The notes beneath the pieces were generated by a model. That model ran no database searches. It worked only from the letters and a program-made list of their open reading frames with translations, and was not told the origin of the DNA. Shown one piece after another: positions 10,495-20,734 of a DNA stretch of 28,700 nt. The translations under genes and the position numbers were made by a program. The DNA is from Pilaira anomala (Eukaryota; Mucoromycota; Mucoromycetes; Mucorales; Mucoraceae): the NCBI GenBank assembly GCA_025716855.1, contig JAIXMQ010000145.1, positions 1 through 28,700 on the forward strand. The letters are read 5' to 3'. Each line of letters begins with the position of its first letter. Within the stretch, counting starts at the first letter, position 1.

Positions 10495-11523
10495 TTAACT
10501 AAAAAAAAAATAAAAGCACGAAATGAGTTTTTAGAAAGTAAATAATAATATATATATCGTACCTCTGTATGGAACTCTCAAAACTCAGGATTATTAAACT
10601 AGTGTTGACTAAAAATATAAATAAAAATAAGTATACTTTTTAAAAACAACTCTTTGAAAGTAATTACCTATGACTGCAATGTTCAGAATGTCATGAACTC
10701 AGACCATATATTTCATGATTAAATCTTTTCCCGTTTCCTGCACTCTAGTCTAATCGTACTGACAATCAATCTTGTTACCAGCTTCCCGTCCCTGTTACCC
10801 GCCTTTGCAACTCCCGCTTCAAGCTCATCAGATTATATACCACTATCAACTACTATAATCAACTCATCTCCGTTCACTCTTGTATAATCTATTACCCCAA
10901 CCTATGATTACAATCAATCACTCAGATCTTGTCCCGAATCTCTCCTTGTCACATCATGAATCATCTTGCTATTAATAATTTATAATTAACTTGTCACAAA
11001 ATTAATGTCTTTATTTTTATATAAAAAGGCATATAATTTTGATGTCAAAAATCCTCATTCAGGATCTTATCAATTTTCCCGTTAAATAAATCCTATTTTA
11101 TTATCACTTATTTTTATCTGCCATTGTATTCATTATCTCTCTGTACCAAGTTATCTTCTGCCTCTTGCCCGTACCTCGTCCGTGACACAGAAGAGCAATG
11201 GTAATAACCTAAGTAAAATAAATGTGTTAGTAGTTGAAATGACTGTTTTTTTAAATACAGAGGTTACGTTGTTACGTAATATAATAGACCAAGGAAGAAC
11301 CCTGCTAATACGATTAAGACTGGGAATATTGTTAGATTATACGCAAGATATTAATGGTTACGACATATATTTGATTAGCATAGAGAATAATATATAGTTT
11401 ATTTAAAGTAAATAGAAAAAAATAAAGAAAAAGAAAAGGAAAGATGAAAAAGAAAAGAGAAAAGAGGAAAGAGAAAAATAAAAAAGCATTTAAATACAAA
11501 AAAAAGAAAGAAAAAAAAAGGGA
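10495..11523. other. TE2 interior without a recognised gene; possible LTR-like segment
   Basis: TE2 sequence resumes after TE3. The segment 10992-11187 starts TGTCAC and ends GTGACA, with a TATAAAA box near 11020 and AATAAA near 11085, which looks like a small solo LTR. No target duplication is visible. The rest is AT-rich. A 71-codon ORF at 11182-11397 has no recognisable motif. The stretch 11400-11520 is a purine-rich A/G tract. Confidence 0.4.
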
Positions 11524-12862
11524 CTACTTTTTTGTTTTTTTTGCTGTAGCAGATCTGGATTTTGATCTACAAAAAAAATAAGATTAGTTTGACGCTTACT
11601 AAAGCAATATTATATTTACCTGCTTGTAGCTGTTGACTTTCTCTTCATAGCCTCCAATTTTTTACGAAGTTTTTCCTCGTCAGCTTTATTTTTTGCCAAA
11701 AGCCTTTGGATTTCTTCTTCATTATCATCTTCGTCACCTTCGTCATCTTCGTCTTCCTCTTCTTCAACTTCATTTTCTCCTTCGTTACCTACCATATCTT
11801 CATTCTCAGACTCATCGTCACAAGATTCTACCCGGTCTCTATTCAACAACCTTTGTTGAAAAACTGAGGGTTGATCTGCCCACTCAGAAACATTGACAGC
11901 TGCCTCACCATTACTTGTTACTTCATCATCACTGATTGTCACAGCTGAGGTATCAATGAAAGGAGCAATATTCTTTGACACCTATTGTAAAAATAATTTA
12001 TTAAATAAATAATCGCGAATACCTTTTTTTTTTTTTTTTTTTTTACCTTATCACGACGAGGAGTACAGTTTCTGATAATAGCAACAAATAACTCTCTTAT
12101 TCCCCAGGATTCAGTACAACAGTACAATGGTAAACTGTTTTCAGGTCCCAAAGTTGTCATAACAAAGTTTTCACCCATTATTTTATAAAGACTTTGTTCG
12201 GATCTACCAATGTCACTCCAAGTCAAATCACTTCGTTTACCAGGAAGAATTTGCACACGTACAAATTTCTTCAATGCTTCATAAGTACAAGAATATCTTC
12301 TGTTCAATTCTTCTTGATCAGATATACCAAGGGTATCACCACAGGCAGCCAAAAGTCGAGCTTTATTACCTTTGATTGTCTTGTCAATATTCTTTTCACG
12401 ACGTCCCAAAGAGTTCTTGTCTCTTAAAAGATTGTCCTTAGTCATTTTGTTACCATAAAGATCGGCAATTATGTTCTTGTCTTTTCCAAATCTTCATTTT
12501 GAAGGGCTTTTCCTAAATATTAATTTAACCATTAGATAAAAATAATCGTACAGCATATTTGTGAAAAAAAAAAACTTACGTGTTGATAATCTTACACCAC
12601 CAGCAGAGCCAAAATCTTTTGGTAATTTTTGTTTAAGAGCCTCTTCAACCATGCTTGGTATCAAGTTATTCAACATATCTGTAAAAGCAAGTTTGGTGAT
12701 ATCATCAGAGGCATCAGCAGTGATTACTGGAGGAGTATTCAGGATTGGGAATTCAGGCATCATGGGGTCAAATGAAAAATCCGGACAGGAGTCATACATA
12801 AACTCTTGGTAGCTACCGGTAGAAGGTTCAGTACTTTGCACATTTTCTTGAGATTGAGTCAT
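11524..12862 (-). CDS. gene B: orphan four-exon protein carried by TE2 (373 aa)
   Basis: Not recognised. Predicted exons on the minus strand are 12862-12580, 12480-12047, 11981-11620 and 11566-11524, totalling 1122 nt with no stop. All introns are GT-AG and the one at 12046-11982 holds a long A run on the coding strand. The first intron's acceptor (TTGGAAAAG) is needed for the frame; a more canonical acceptor (ATATTTAG) leads to a stop. The N-terminus is acidic and proline-rich. The middle (about 95-240) is mixed helical with conserved-looking W, C and RELFVAI stretches (WSDIGRSE, CCTESWGIRELF). An extremely acidic E/D run follows (about 290-330), then a Lys-rich coiled tail ending SKSRSATAKKTKK, which could be a nuclear signal. 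It could be a DNA-binding or chromatin-interacting accessory protein, or the transposase of TE2; neither is shown. Confidence 0.7.
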
Positions 12863-13074
12863 ATTTGAGATGATTTAGTTCTATATAAATTAGATAAAGA
12901 AAAAAGTTAAAAAACGAAATAATTGATCGATATTTATATATAAAAAAAAAGTTGACAACCGCGAATATAAATCGAATCGGTAATTTCTAGTGGTTTTGGC
13001 TCTGGTTCTATTTCTGGAAAAAAAAAGCGGACAAGAATTAAGAATCATTTAAAAAAAAATATTGTATAATAAAT
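12863..13074. other. divergent spacer between gene B and the repeat array
   Basis: AT-rich and non-coding. It would hold the promoter of gene B; no distinct element recognised. Confidence 0.4.
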
Positions 13075-13830
13075 CACCTTCAAAACACTTTTGTGCTATA
13101 TTTGTGGAGATATATGTACATAGATTCATTTGTTAGGCTTCAGTTTTCCTTCATAATATATATTTTTCTGTAAATGTTGATATAATTGTCAAAAGTTTTT
13201 CGGTTTCTTGTTCTACCCAATGAAATTTGTGAGCAGCTTTATTACCTTATCGAGCACTAGTTCAGTAAAAAAAGAAAAAAAGTGAAAAAAAACCACCTTC
13301 AAACCACCTTTGTAACCTTGTATGTAGAAAGGATGTGTACATAGATCATTTGCCCTTCTTTAGTTTTCCTCCATAGTATTTATGTTTTTTGTAAAGATAA
13401 AGAAACAGAATACGGTTATCAAAAGTTTTCATCGTTATCTTCTTTTTTATCTTTATGGTAAAGTTGTGTATATAGATCGTTTGCTCTTCCTAAGTTTTCC
13501 TTCATAGTATTTGTGTTTTTTTTGTAAAGATAAAAACATTAGAATACAGTTATCAAAAGTTTTCTGCCAAGTTCGCGCTCTATCCAATCAAATTCATAAT
13601 CCGTTTTATTACCTTTTAGAGCACTAGTCCAGTATATAAAAAAAAAGTAAAATAAAACACCTCAAACCATCTTTTAGTCTTGTCTGTAGGAAAGATGTGT
13701 ATATAGATCATTTGCTCTCCTCAGTTTTTCTCCATAGTATTTGTGTTTTTTTTTGTAAAGGTAAAAGTATCAGGATACATTTACCAAAAGTTTTCTGCCA
13801 AGTTCGCGTTCTACCCAATCAAGTCTGGCG
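13075..13830 (+). repeat. tandem array of about 215-230 bp units upstream of gene C
   Basis: Four diverged units start near 13075, 13294, 13446 and 13658. Each contains ATGTGTAYATAGATCATTTGC, TTTTCCTYCATAGTATTTGTG, a TTATCAAAAGTTTT block and, when full-length, a ACCCAATCAAA block and RGAGCACTAGT. The second unit stops early and the third lacks its start. The last unit runs straight into the coding sequence of gene C, so part of a gene C exon seems to have been multiplied with its upstream DNA. Confidence 0.75.
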
Positions 13831-14589
13831 AAAATGCAAACATCATCTTGGAAAGAATCGCCTTGTATTCATTTATGAGAAATACTGAAATGTTGAATTT
13901 TGATAGTGTCGGAAAACAAGTTGGTGATAGCTTCAATACATTTGAATATCATCCTTCTGGCAACAAAGATTATGGTCAACTTTGGGCTCCATTTTACAAA
14001 GAATTCAAACTTGAAGAAAATTGCGGTGATACTCTTGTTGCCTGTAATCTTATTCCTTTAAATTCATTTGTCAACGCCTTAAAATCCTATAAAAAAGATT
14101 ATTTGGTTTAAGTACGCCTACATCATCAATAGACATTGACCGCTTACAGAATGTAAAACCAGCAGGAAGATTATGGCAAGACTGCCACGTATTTTCTTCA
14201 ACAATTTGTAAGGCAAATAATAGAAATACGGTGAAAAGAGGTGGTGAACATGTTTTATTTCACTCAACGCACTTGGTCAGAAGGTATGTTTATATGTACA
14301 TAGGTATTTAAAAAAAAAAACTAACCTGAAATAATGCTCCATTAGTGGCCGAACTTTAAAAAAGGTGACTCATTGGTATGTTGGAAAACTACTTTTTTTT
14401 TTCAAGTATTCTTTTGGTGACGATGCCAGTTTCTATGCTATTGTTGAAATGATGAAGAGTCATGGAGCTGCACAACACAGCAAGTTTATTCCAGTTGTTG
14501 TACCCTTTGCTGCTACTGAAACGAAGAAGTTTGTAGTTGTTGACGTAGGCGATATTATTTCAGTCGTAGGCTTACAAAAATCAACATAA
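13770..14589 (+). pseudogene. gene C: degenerate gene sharing a C-terminal domain with gene D
   Basis: Function unknown. Open sequence from about 13775 to 14109 (segment with YGQLWAPFYKEFKL) ends at TAA; a shifted frame continues to about 14281 (RLWQDCHVFS, RGGEHVLFHSTH). A GTATGT donor starts a likely intron there. The last part, 14365-14589, reads VGKLLFFFKYSFGD, then FYAIVEMMKSH, IPVVV, VVVDVGDIISVVGLQKS and a stop. The same order recurs in gene D. The core looks like the small beta-rich domain found near the C-terminus of some large transposon proteins; that comparison is from memory and unverified. With at least one frameshift it is probably a relic. Confidence 0.6.
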
Positions 14590-14935
14590 CAAAAAAACAC
14601 ATATTTCGTCATCACTCCCTCAACTGCTTTTGACTCTGATATGAAAACAACAGCTGGCAGCTTGATAAACTTGTGTTAGTCTTTGACATTACTCCATTGA
14701 AAAAAAAAATAAGTGTAGAAAAAAAAAGGAAAAAAGGATAACAACAGATAATAAACTCTCCGACCCCCTTACATTTTATTTTAATTTATTTATTAACTGG
14801 TCACAAACAATCATCGTACTTTTTGTTTATTTTTTTTATATTTTCCTTTATTTGCTCTTTCTTACAACCACCTCTTTAATTTACATATTAAACTTTATTT
14901 CTACACCCTTTGCCTGAAACTTGAATAAAACGCAA

Positions 14936-14968
<33 letters not shown>

Positions 14969-15436
14969 CTGTCTTTTTCTAACTCATCTAAAAAAAAAAA
15001 GGCTATTAGATTTCCTTTCTCTTATCAATGATTATAGGTATTTATTATTCCTTTTTATTTTACGTACACACAACACTTTCATAGATAATGAAAATTTAGC
15101 AGAATCATATTATTATATTTTCAACTTTTCAGTCGGCTTACATATATTATAGCTCATTGTTTATCCCCTATATATATATATATCTTTTCTATTTAACTAC
15201 TTTAAAATAAAATAATGCTTGTGATTTTAAAACATATATATTTACTTTTTTTTTTATTATTGCATGTGAATCATTCATTTGTGCTCAAGCTATCTGTAAT
15301 ATATATAGTGTGTTTCTTTTATTATAGCAGAGCTCTCTTTTTTATTAAAAAAAAACAGACAGTATTAGCTTCACGTGTTTAATAAAAAAAAATATGATGT
15401 CTTGACCGAAAAAAAAAAAAATGTTCACGGCATTTT
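14590..15436. other. AT-rich non-coding stretch in TE2
   Basis: Contains a (TA)n microsatellite at about 14938-14967, many A and T runs, and no ORF with recognisable content. It separates gene C from the right array of TE2. Confidence 0.6.
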
Positions 15437-15626
15437 GGCGTGAAGGGTATTGTCATGCCCAAGTTTGGCGTGAAGGGTGTCTTAATGTCTAAGTTTGGCG
15501 TGAAGGGTATCTTAATGCCTAAGTTTGGCGTGAAGGGTATTTTAATGCCAAAATCTGGGCGTGATGGCAAACTTTTTAATGCCAGAAAAAAAAAAGGCAT
15601 ATTGGCTTTTTAATGCCAAAATCGGT
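15437..15626 (+). repeat. right subterminal array of 30-bp GGC...GCC units in TE2
   Basis: Four units start at 15437, 15467, 15497 and 15527 with the pattern GGCGTGAAGGGTATYTTAATGCC, then AAGTTT. Looser GGC...AATGCC copies continue to about 15626. The pattern GGCRTGRWGG...AATGCC is shared with the array at 6536-6720, in the same orientation. The 30-bp period makes a 10-residue repeat ORF on the minus strand, which I regard as an artefact. Confidence 0.85.
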
Positions 15627-15686
15627 GGCATTTGGCAAGGCCTTGCCTATTTTTAGTTGAACTGGCATTTTGGCCTGACCCATTCG

Positions 15687-16205
15687 CCTAGGTGGTAACG
15701 AAACGGCTGGTAGAATCCACGCCAACGTAATTGAAGGATTGTGGACACTCATGAAGAGATTTATTGGTCCTCGTAACAGAAATGCTCGTGATTGTCCCGG
15801 TAAACTGTTAGAGTACATGTGGCGTTCCGTTAACAAAGGTGATGGGCTGATTTTAGGAATGAAAAGATGCCTCCGTGAAGTAATTGTCGAAGGATCTTCT
15901 GGTACTATTTCATAACTCGTGCTGCTGCTTGGGATAATCAACCGATTGATTTAGAAGAGCTTCAGCCTTATCAATTAGAGGATGGTTATGATACTGATGC
16001 TGAAACAGATGATGATAGCGATGATGAGACTTGGTCTCCTGAAGATGGAAGTACAAATGCAGACGAAGGACGTACTCTTCATCCTTCATTTCAATTACCT
16101 TCTGAAGTAATGAGTAATAGTAGATCGAGCGCTACTAATAGCTCTGCATCAGTCATTACACGTGTTCGTCATAATACTAGACCTAGTAGAAATAACAACC
16201 AATAA
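15687..16205 (+). pseudogene. ISXO2/Merlin-like transposase, C-terminal part
   Basis: Continuation of the gene broken at 6376. It reads GRIHANVIEGLWTLMKRFIG, the third catalytic motif of the ISXO2-like domain with Glu at 15733, then LLEYMWRS, which matches the family's usual (E)FxxR end. A frameshift near 15905 leads into YYFITRAAAWDNQ and an acidic D/E-rich tail ending in TAA at 16203-16205. Across the TE2 junction the restored frame is off by one base, so the gene carried mutations of its own before or after the split. Confidence 0.85.
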
Positions 16206-17022
16206 ACTAAATAACCTTGCCTATTTTCTTATTATATTCAAAAATAATAAATTATAGCCATTGATCATCATTTAATGTTGTAAAAAAAATGATAAATTAT
16301 ATTTTATTTATGCATATTTCTCACATGTTTTAAACCCTAAGCTATAGCATCAATTGATGAGCGCTTTTAATATTATAAATTGTTCCAAATCAAGTATTAG
16401 ATTCATGTAGCTATTAATAAAAAGTTTGAGCAGATACTACTTCATTTTGGTTATAATTATTAATAGTTATGAAGTGTATTTAAGTGTTTATCTTGAAAGA
16501 ATAAGATCTAGCTGATATTTGGCCATTTAAACGCGTAATAGCTAAAAAATTTAACTTTTTTACTTGTATTTAGTTAGAAGAGTAAAAACTAAACTTATAG
16601 TTTTTTTTTTGATAATTTTATAACCACTAGCTCGACAGTTTTCGTATCAATCAGTAGCCTGATAGGTACAAGTTAAAATTTTTAAGTTTCCGAATGCAAT
16701 TTTTAAGATCCGAGTTTAATTTTTATTTAGCTATTTAGATTAATTTTTTTTACAACCGCTCCCAAATTTCAAACTCCTACCGCTAAAACTGAGCCTACAG
16801 GGCATTGGGACCTATCTTAAATATCAGCCGAATTTTTTTTTTTTTTGTAAAGAAATAAAATGGGATGATAACAATTTTTGGAAAAAAATAAATGATGTGC
16901 TATGCCGTCGGGCTTCAAAACATTCTCAAAAAGTAAAAAACATTTTGAAATTTGGCTGTGGAAAAAAAATATTTAAAGTTTACTATTACTATTCTAGTCG
17001 ATACTTTTTTCGCTATTTTTCA
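16206..17022. other. non-coding AT-rich stretch
   Basis: Lies between the ISXO2-like transposase and the PIF/Harbinger-like relic. It must contain the right end of the former and the left end of the latter, but I could not identify matching inverted repeats. T-rich runs occur at 16600, 16745 and 16832. Confidence 0.5.
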
Positions 17023-17249
17023 GCTCCGTTTTATTAATATTTTGCTTGGTAGCGCCCTAGAAGAGAAGATGAAGATTATGAGGCCAACATACCGAATTAA
17101 TCTTCTGCAAAAAGCGTATGATACCAGTGCAAAGGCTTGCAAGGTAATGCATGATGCTGTGGCATAAAAAACTGGCGAATTTAGAGATGAGATGAAAAGA
17201 CTTCAAGACATCTTCAATGATCGTGTAGGTGAGGAAGACAGATGTTGAT
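17023..17249 (+). pseudogene. C-terminal fragment of a coiled-coil protein, possibly the Harbinger partner ORF
   Basis: After a plausible TTTTTCAG acceptor at about 17022, an open frame reads LRFINILLGSALEEKMKIM and on to VMHDAVA, a TAA stop, then KTGEFRDEMKRLQDIFND in the same frame until TGA. It is helical and charged. Its position just upstream of a Harbinger transposase and in the same direction suggests the DNA-binding second protein of that element, but no Myb/SANT core is visible. Confidence 0.3.
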
Positions 17250-17396
17250 CTCTTTTTTTTTGTTTATCACCCCCTTTTTTTAAAAAAATTAACTACGTGA
17301 ATATCTTGTAAAAAAAAAATATGTATATTTAATAAAGCTATCTTTTGAATTAATATATTCTTTCTTTCTTTCTTTATAACTTTTTTTTTAAAAAAA

Positions 17397-18464
17397 TGAC
17401 CGGTGGACCCTCAGAACGTCAACAAGCTATTCGGTATCCTGAATTTAAAGTCTTACTTAATGCGATTCTTGAAGAGATGATGGAAGAACATTAAAATTGT
17501 TAAGTTTAATCCTTGATAACAGATTTTTTAATGCTAGAGTTAAAGTTCCCAAAATTGATATGCCTTAGAAACTTGACTTGCTTCAATCTTTGGATTATAA
17601 TCGTGTTAGACAAGAGATTAGAATGAGCCTTGAATCATTCAACAAGTTGTACTATATAATTATCGTACATCCATTTTACTCTGAGCATGAAAATAGAAGA
17701 CGAACGGATGTAAGAATCCAAATGATGGTTGCTTAAGAGAGGCTCGGATACTATGACAGAAGTGTTTCCGTTAGAAGACTTGCAAGATCAGCAGGTGTCA
17801 GTGTTAAGAAAAAAAAAGATAGAAAGATAAAGCTTTATTTAACTAAAATGACTGGATATAGAAGAATCAGGGGTAAACTTTATCCACAGATTCATTGTCT
17901 CTATAGTCTCAATTATGGGAAGAAAGTATGTCTCTTGGTCTAGTAGCAGACAAAAGGCACTCATCAAAAATGATGTTAAAAAGTCACATGGCTTTCCTTC
18001 TTGCATTGGATTTGTTGATGGATCGTTAATCCCTTTGGCGTATACCCCTCGTTGGAGCCACTAAGACTTCTACACTCGTAAGTCTTGCTATGCAGTCGCT
18101 GTCATGGTTGTATGTAATCAAAAGAAACGCATAATCCATCTACTTTCTGGATATGCTGGTTCTGCTCATGATGCACGGGTTTTTAGGGGTAGTCAGCTGG
18201 CTGAATTTCCCAATCGCTACTTTCAAGACGGTGAATACCTTTTGGCAGACTCGGCATATCCTGTCAGATTCAATTTTGTACCAGTCTTGAAGAAGCCAAG
18301 AAACGGGCAATTGACCAAAGATGAGAGGACATTTAATTACTTTCGCGCTTCTCTCAGGGTCAATGTTGAAAATTGCATTGGCATATGGATATCTCGATTT
18401 CAAACCTTGAGGGGACTACCAATGCTGGTAAGAAACCGAGATGATATAAAGCATATCAACTATT
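17397..18464 (+). pseudogene. PIF/Harbinger-like transposase 1, N-terminal and catalytic part
   Basis: The ATG at 17397 opens a frame soon ended by TAA; the same protein continues with VPKIDMP, then YNRVRQEIRMSLESFNKLYYI, DVRIQMMVA and VRRLARSAGVSV. The DDE_Tnp_4 core follows: GFPSCIGFVDGSLIPLAY (D at 18017), HLLSGYAGSAHDARVFRGS, YLLADSAYPV (D at 18248), then FRASLRVNVENCIGIW (E at 18368) and LRGLPMLVRN. Stops at about 17490, 17565, 17735 and 18063 and an A-rich frame break near 17815 show it is dead. It ends at ATT 18462-18464, where TE4 inserted; the rest is at 26151. Confidence 0.88.
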
Positions 18465-18482
18465 GGACGACTTCCAAAATTC
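18465..18482 (+). repeat. left terminal inverted repeat of TE4
   Basis: GGACGACTTCCAAAATTC, a perfect inverted match to 26130-26147. A related subterminal copy, GGACTTCCAAAATTCATAC, lies at 18562-18580. Confidence 0.93.
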
Positions 18483-18660
18483 ATGTTTAAACCAAATCTA
18501 CTCATAGTTACACTAATCCCACCAAGTGACCACTCCGACGTTTACTCATGAGTAAAAAAAAGGACTTCCAAAATTCATACTTGTTAGAATAAAAAAAATA
18601 TATAAAAATATAAAAAAAAAACGCTTAGAAGAGCATATTGCTGTTCGTTTGCTGTCATTT
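18483..18660 (-). pseudogene. C-terminal tail of Harbinger-like transposase 2 and TE4 subterminal DNA
   Basis: Read on the minus strand, 18660 downward continues the transposase interrupted by TE5. Joining 19624 to 18660 gives HNFRT followed by NDSKRTAICSS in frame, ending in a TGA near 18548 within the subterminal repeat. The assignment depends on exact excision of TE5. Confidence 0.45.
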
Positions 18661-19623
18661 AATAGAGAGTTGTGGGGACTTTTTTTATTCACGAAATCGG
18701 AGTAGTAAAACTGACGTTACATTTCGAAACTTCGAAATTACCAAAATGGAAATGGTCAAAAGTTGCAGTACGATACTCATACCTAATATCTCTTTTCTCT
18801 TTTCATACTATCAAATACTACCTCCTCTTAATAAAAATGTCTACCCATAACCTTTTAAATATTGCAGAGATCTTGACGGAGAGATTAATTAACCTCATTG
18901 AAAAAGAATCAGAAAATGAAGACGATTATTCACTCGATTTGGTCGCAATCACAGAGCCTATGCCTTGCACAATCATTGCCAGAGGTTAGACTTTGTGTAA
19001 GTACTTGTTTCGTTCTACGTAGGCAGATATAAAGAGAATAGCCTGACAAAATCTCTTTTAGAAGCAACTCGTCTCAAAGTTTTACAATGAATCGAGACTA
19101 TGCTTTAGCTATTATGCTTAGACGTTTAGCATATCCATCAAGACTGACTGATTTAGAATTGATTTTTAACATAGCATATGCAACAATTGGGATGATTTTT
19201 AACTAGATGATAGAGCGCTATTGTATAGCAGATTTGAACAAGGACTTAGGCTCAATTGAACTTTGTTGGTGTTGTTGCTGTTGTTGACAGATAAGTCTGC
19301 GTTGAGGAAGTCGTAAGTATTGTTAGACATTTGAAATATTGTTATGTATACAGAAGAGGAAATAAATAAACCATAATGCTTTTTTAAAGCTCTTAAAACC
19401 ATGACAATGACATGATGTATGTATGTACATAGCACTAAAATCAAGAAATATGACAAATAGTTGTATGTGATTGGATAAAATATTTCGTGAATAACGAGCT
19501 TTTATTCACAGAATTTTCGAGGATAACTCGACGTTATTCACAAAATGTTGTGTAACGTGTGGCCACGATTTCCTTTTTTAATAAATTTCGTGAGTAAATA
19601 ACCAGCTCCCACAACTCTCTATT
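18661..19623. mobile_element. TE5: 963-bp internally deleted element with inverted ends
   Basis: Ends share AATAGAGAGTTGTGGG (18661-18676, inverted at 19608-19623), and similarity continues to a TTATTCACGAAAT-like motif. Further copies of TTATTCACRRAAT lie near the right end at about 19480-19550 on both strands, as subterminal sites. It interrupts the C-terminus of the TE4 transposase. No clean target duplication is visible. It retains only transposase N-terminal fragments, so it is a non-autonomous derivative. Confidence 0.7.
18837..19206 (+). pseudogene. N-terminal transposase fragments inside TE5
   Basis: The ATG at 18837 gives about 50 codons (LLNIAEILTERLINLIEKE, acidic stretch, then TAG). 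A likely intron follows (GTAAGT near 19000 to TTTTAG near 19061). A second frame, 19087-19206, reads MNRDYALAIMLRRLAYPSRL, DLELIF and ends in TAG. The latter matches the helix-turn-helix segment that precedes the DDE domain in PIF/Harbinger-like transposases (ALxxxLRRLAYPxRLxDL). No catalytic domain follows, so the rest was deleted. Confidence 0.6.
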
Positions 19624-20734
19624 GTACGAAAGTTATGTAATCTGAAAATTACACAAAGAAGGAGGTTTCGCTCATCTTTATCAGCAGGAAGGTTCAGATA
19701 AAGCCTACTAAAAGCTGCCTGAATAGAACACATACCCCATTCTGCAGCTTGTCTATGCTTGGTTATAATGGCAAACTTCCTTCTGTTTTCTGGAGTATTA
19801 AGTGGACTATTCTGTTTTGGTACCTCCAATACCTTGTCAGCAAAAGCAGCTTAACATGGTAAAGCAGAATCCGCCAAGATTTTGTACGGGGAAGGACAAA
19901 AAGGAGAAGAGAGAGCAAACTGATACAGTGGAATTGATATTCTTGCATCATGCCAAGATCCCGGACAGTTACCTCTATTCAAAGAAGTCAGATACTATTT
20001 AAACCATTTATTTAACCTAAAAGACACTCACGAGACAAAGCAAATGCATCTATAAGGTGTGAATACTATTACTTGAGAGCAAAAGCTTCCAGATAACCAA
20101 CCATTATAATAGGCATTTTGCTCGAAAAATTCAGAAGGCTCATCTATCTTTAGGTTTAAACCATCAACAAATCCAAACACACCATTTAGTACTTCTCTTT
20201 TGTAGTCACTTGATGTGTTGTTTAATATCATTTGGTTGAATGTTTCCATTTCATTGACATTTGGCCATCTAATTTCCCATCTACAATCACTTGATGTATT
20301 TTAAACACTCGGTCCAAAGTAAGCAAAGCCATTCTTTTCGATCTATTGACAGTTGCTGCAGGAACACCAAAGATCAAACACAATGTTTCTTGTCTCATTG
20401 TTCTATGGATTCACATAAGTCCAAGAGTCAGAACCATCTTAATGCTGAGAACACGACTACGCCCACGCTTTCGTCTTACAGGATAGACCTTTTTAAACTC
20501 TTTGAGGAGTTGATCAAATGCACAAGTATCAAGGCCTAAATGACATATATAGGCATCATCATCCCGTCCGCTAAGAAGTTTATAAGCTGCAGACTCCATA
20601 GGAGTGTGCAAGTTATTTGAACGTGTGTAGATTCTACGAGAGCCTTCATAAATTGACATAAAAATGAGTACTTGAGGAATAATCACCAAAAAGTACAGAC
20701 AAAGTTCCTTGAGCGTTACGTTATTTTTGTTCAT
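19624..20734 (-). pseudogene. PIF/Harbinger-like transposase 2 (TE4), minus strand
   Basis: Starts at the ATG at 20734 (MNKNNVTLKEL). Motifs in order: VRRKRGRSRVLSIKMVLTLG, TLCLIFGVPAATVNRSK, GVFGFVDGLNL (first D), NAYYNGWL, then a 57-nt GT-AG intron (20031-19975), NCPGSWHDARIS, ILADSALP (second D) and RQAAEWGMCSIQ (E) with LHNFRT at the break. This is the DDE_Tnp_4 arrangement of fungal Harbinger-like enzymes. Stops occur near 20412 and 19853 and a frameshift near 20285. Its C-terminal end is displaced by TE5. It is divergent from the Myb/SANT-like gene at 21012, the usual two-gene set of this superfamily. Confidence 0.85.

Larger units (their letters stand above)
6371..15692. mobile_element. 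TE2: 9.3-kb DNA element splitting the ISXO2-like transposase
   Basis: Both junctions contain CCTAGG (6371-6376 and 15687-15692), and the two parts of one transposase lie outside it. Because CCTAGG is a palindrome the duplication could be 2 bp (TA) up to 6 bp. The first 25 bases inside each end agree imperfectly as inverted repeats: 14 of 25, including TCA, CCAA and GCCAG blocks in register. GGC...GCC repeat arrays lie close to both ends (6536-6720 and 15437-15626), which ties the ends to one element. Inside are genes B and C and the nested TE3. I see no transposase of its own outside TE3, so TE2 may be non-autonomous or use gene B. Its superfamily is not clear. Confidence 0.7.

Noticed and set aside
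11693..11896. Plus-strand ORF rich in HLRHLRLP
   Set aside because: Antisense shadow of the acidic region of gene B.
15379..15600. Minus-strand ORF with 10-residue PFTPNLGIKI-type repeats
   Set aside because: It is the translation of the 30-bp TE2 terminal array and has no other coding signs.
16755..16850. Possible left TIR of Harbinger-like element 1 (CAGGGCATTGGGACC)
   Set aside because: No inverted match found to the right of 26443.
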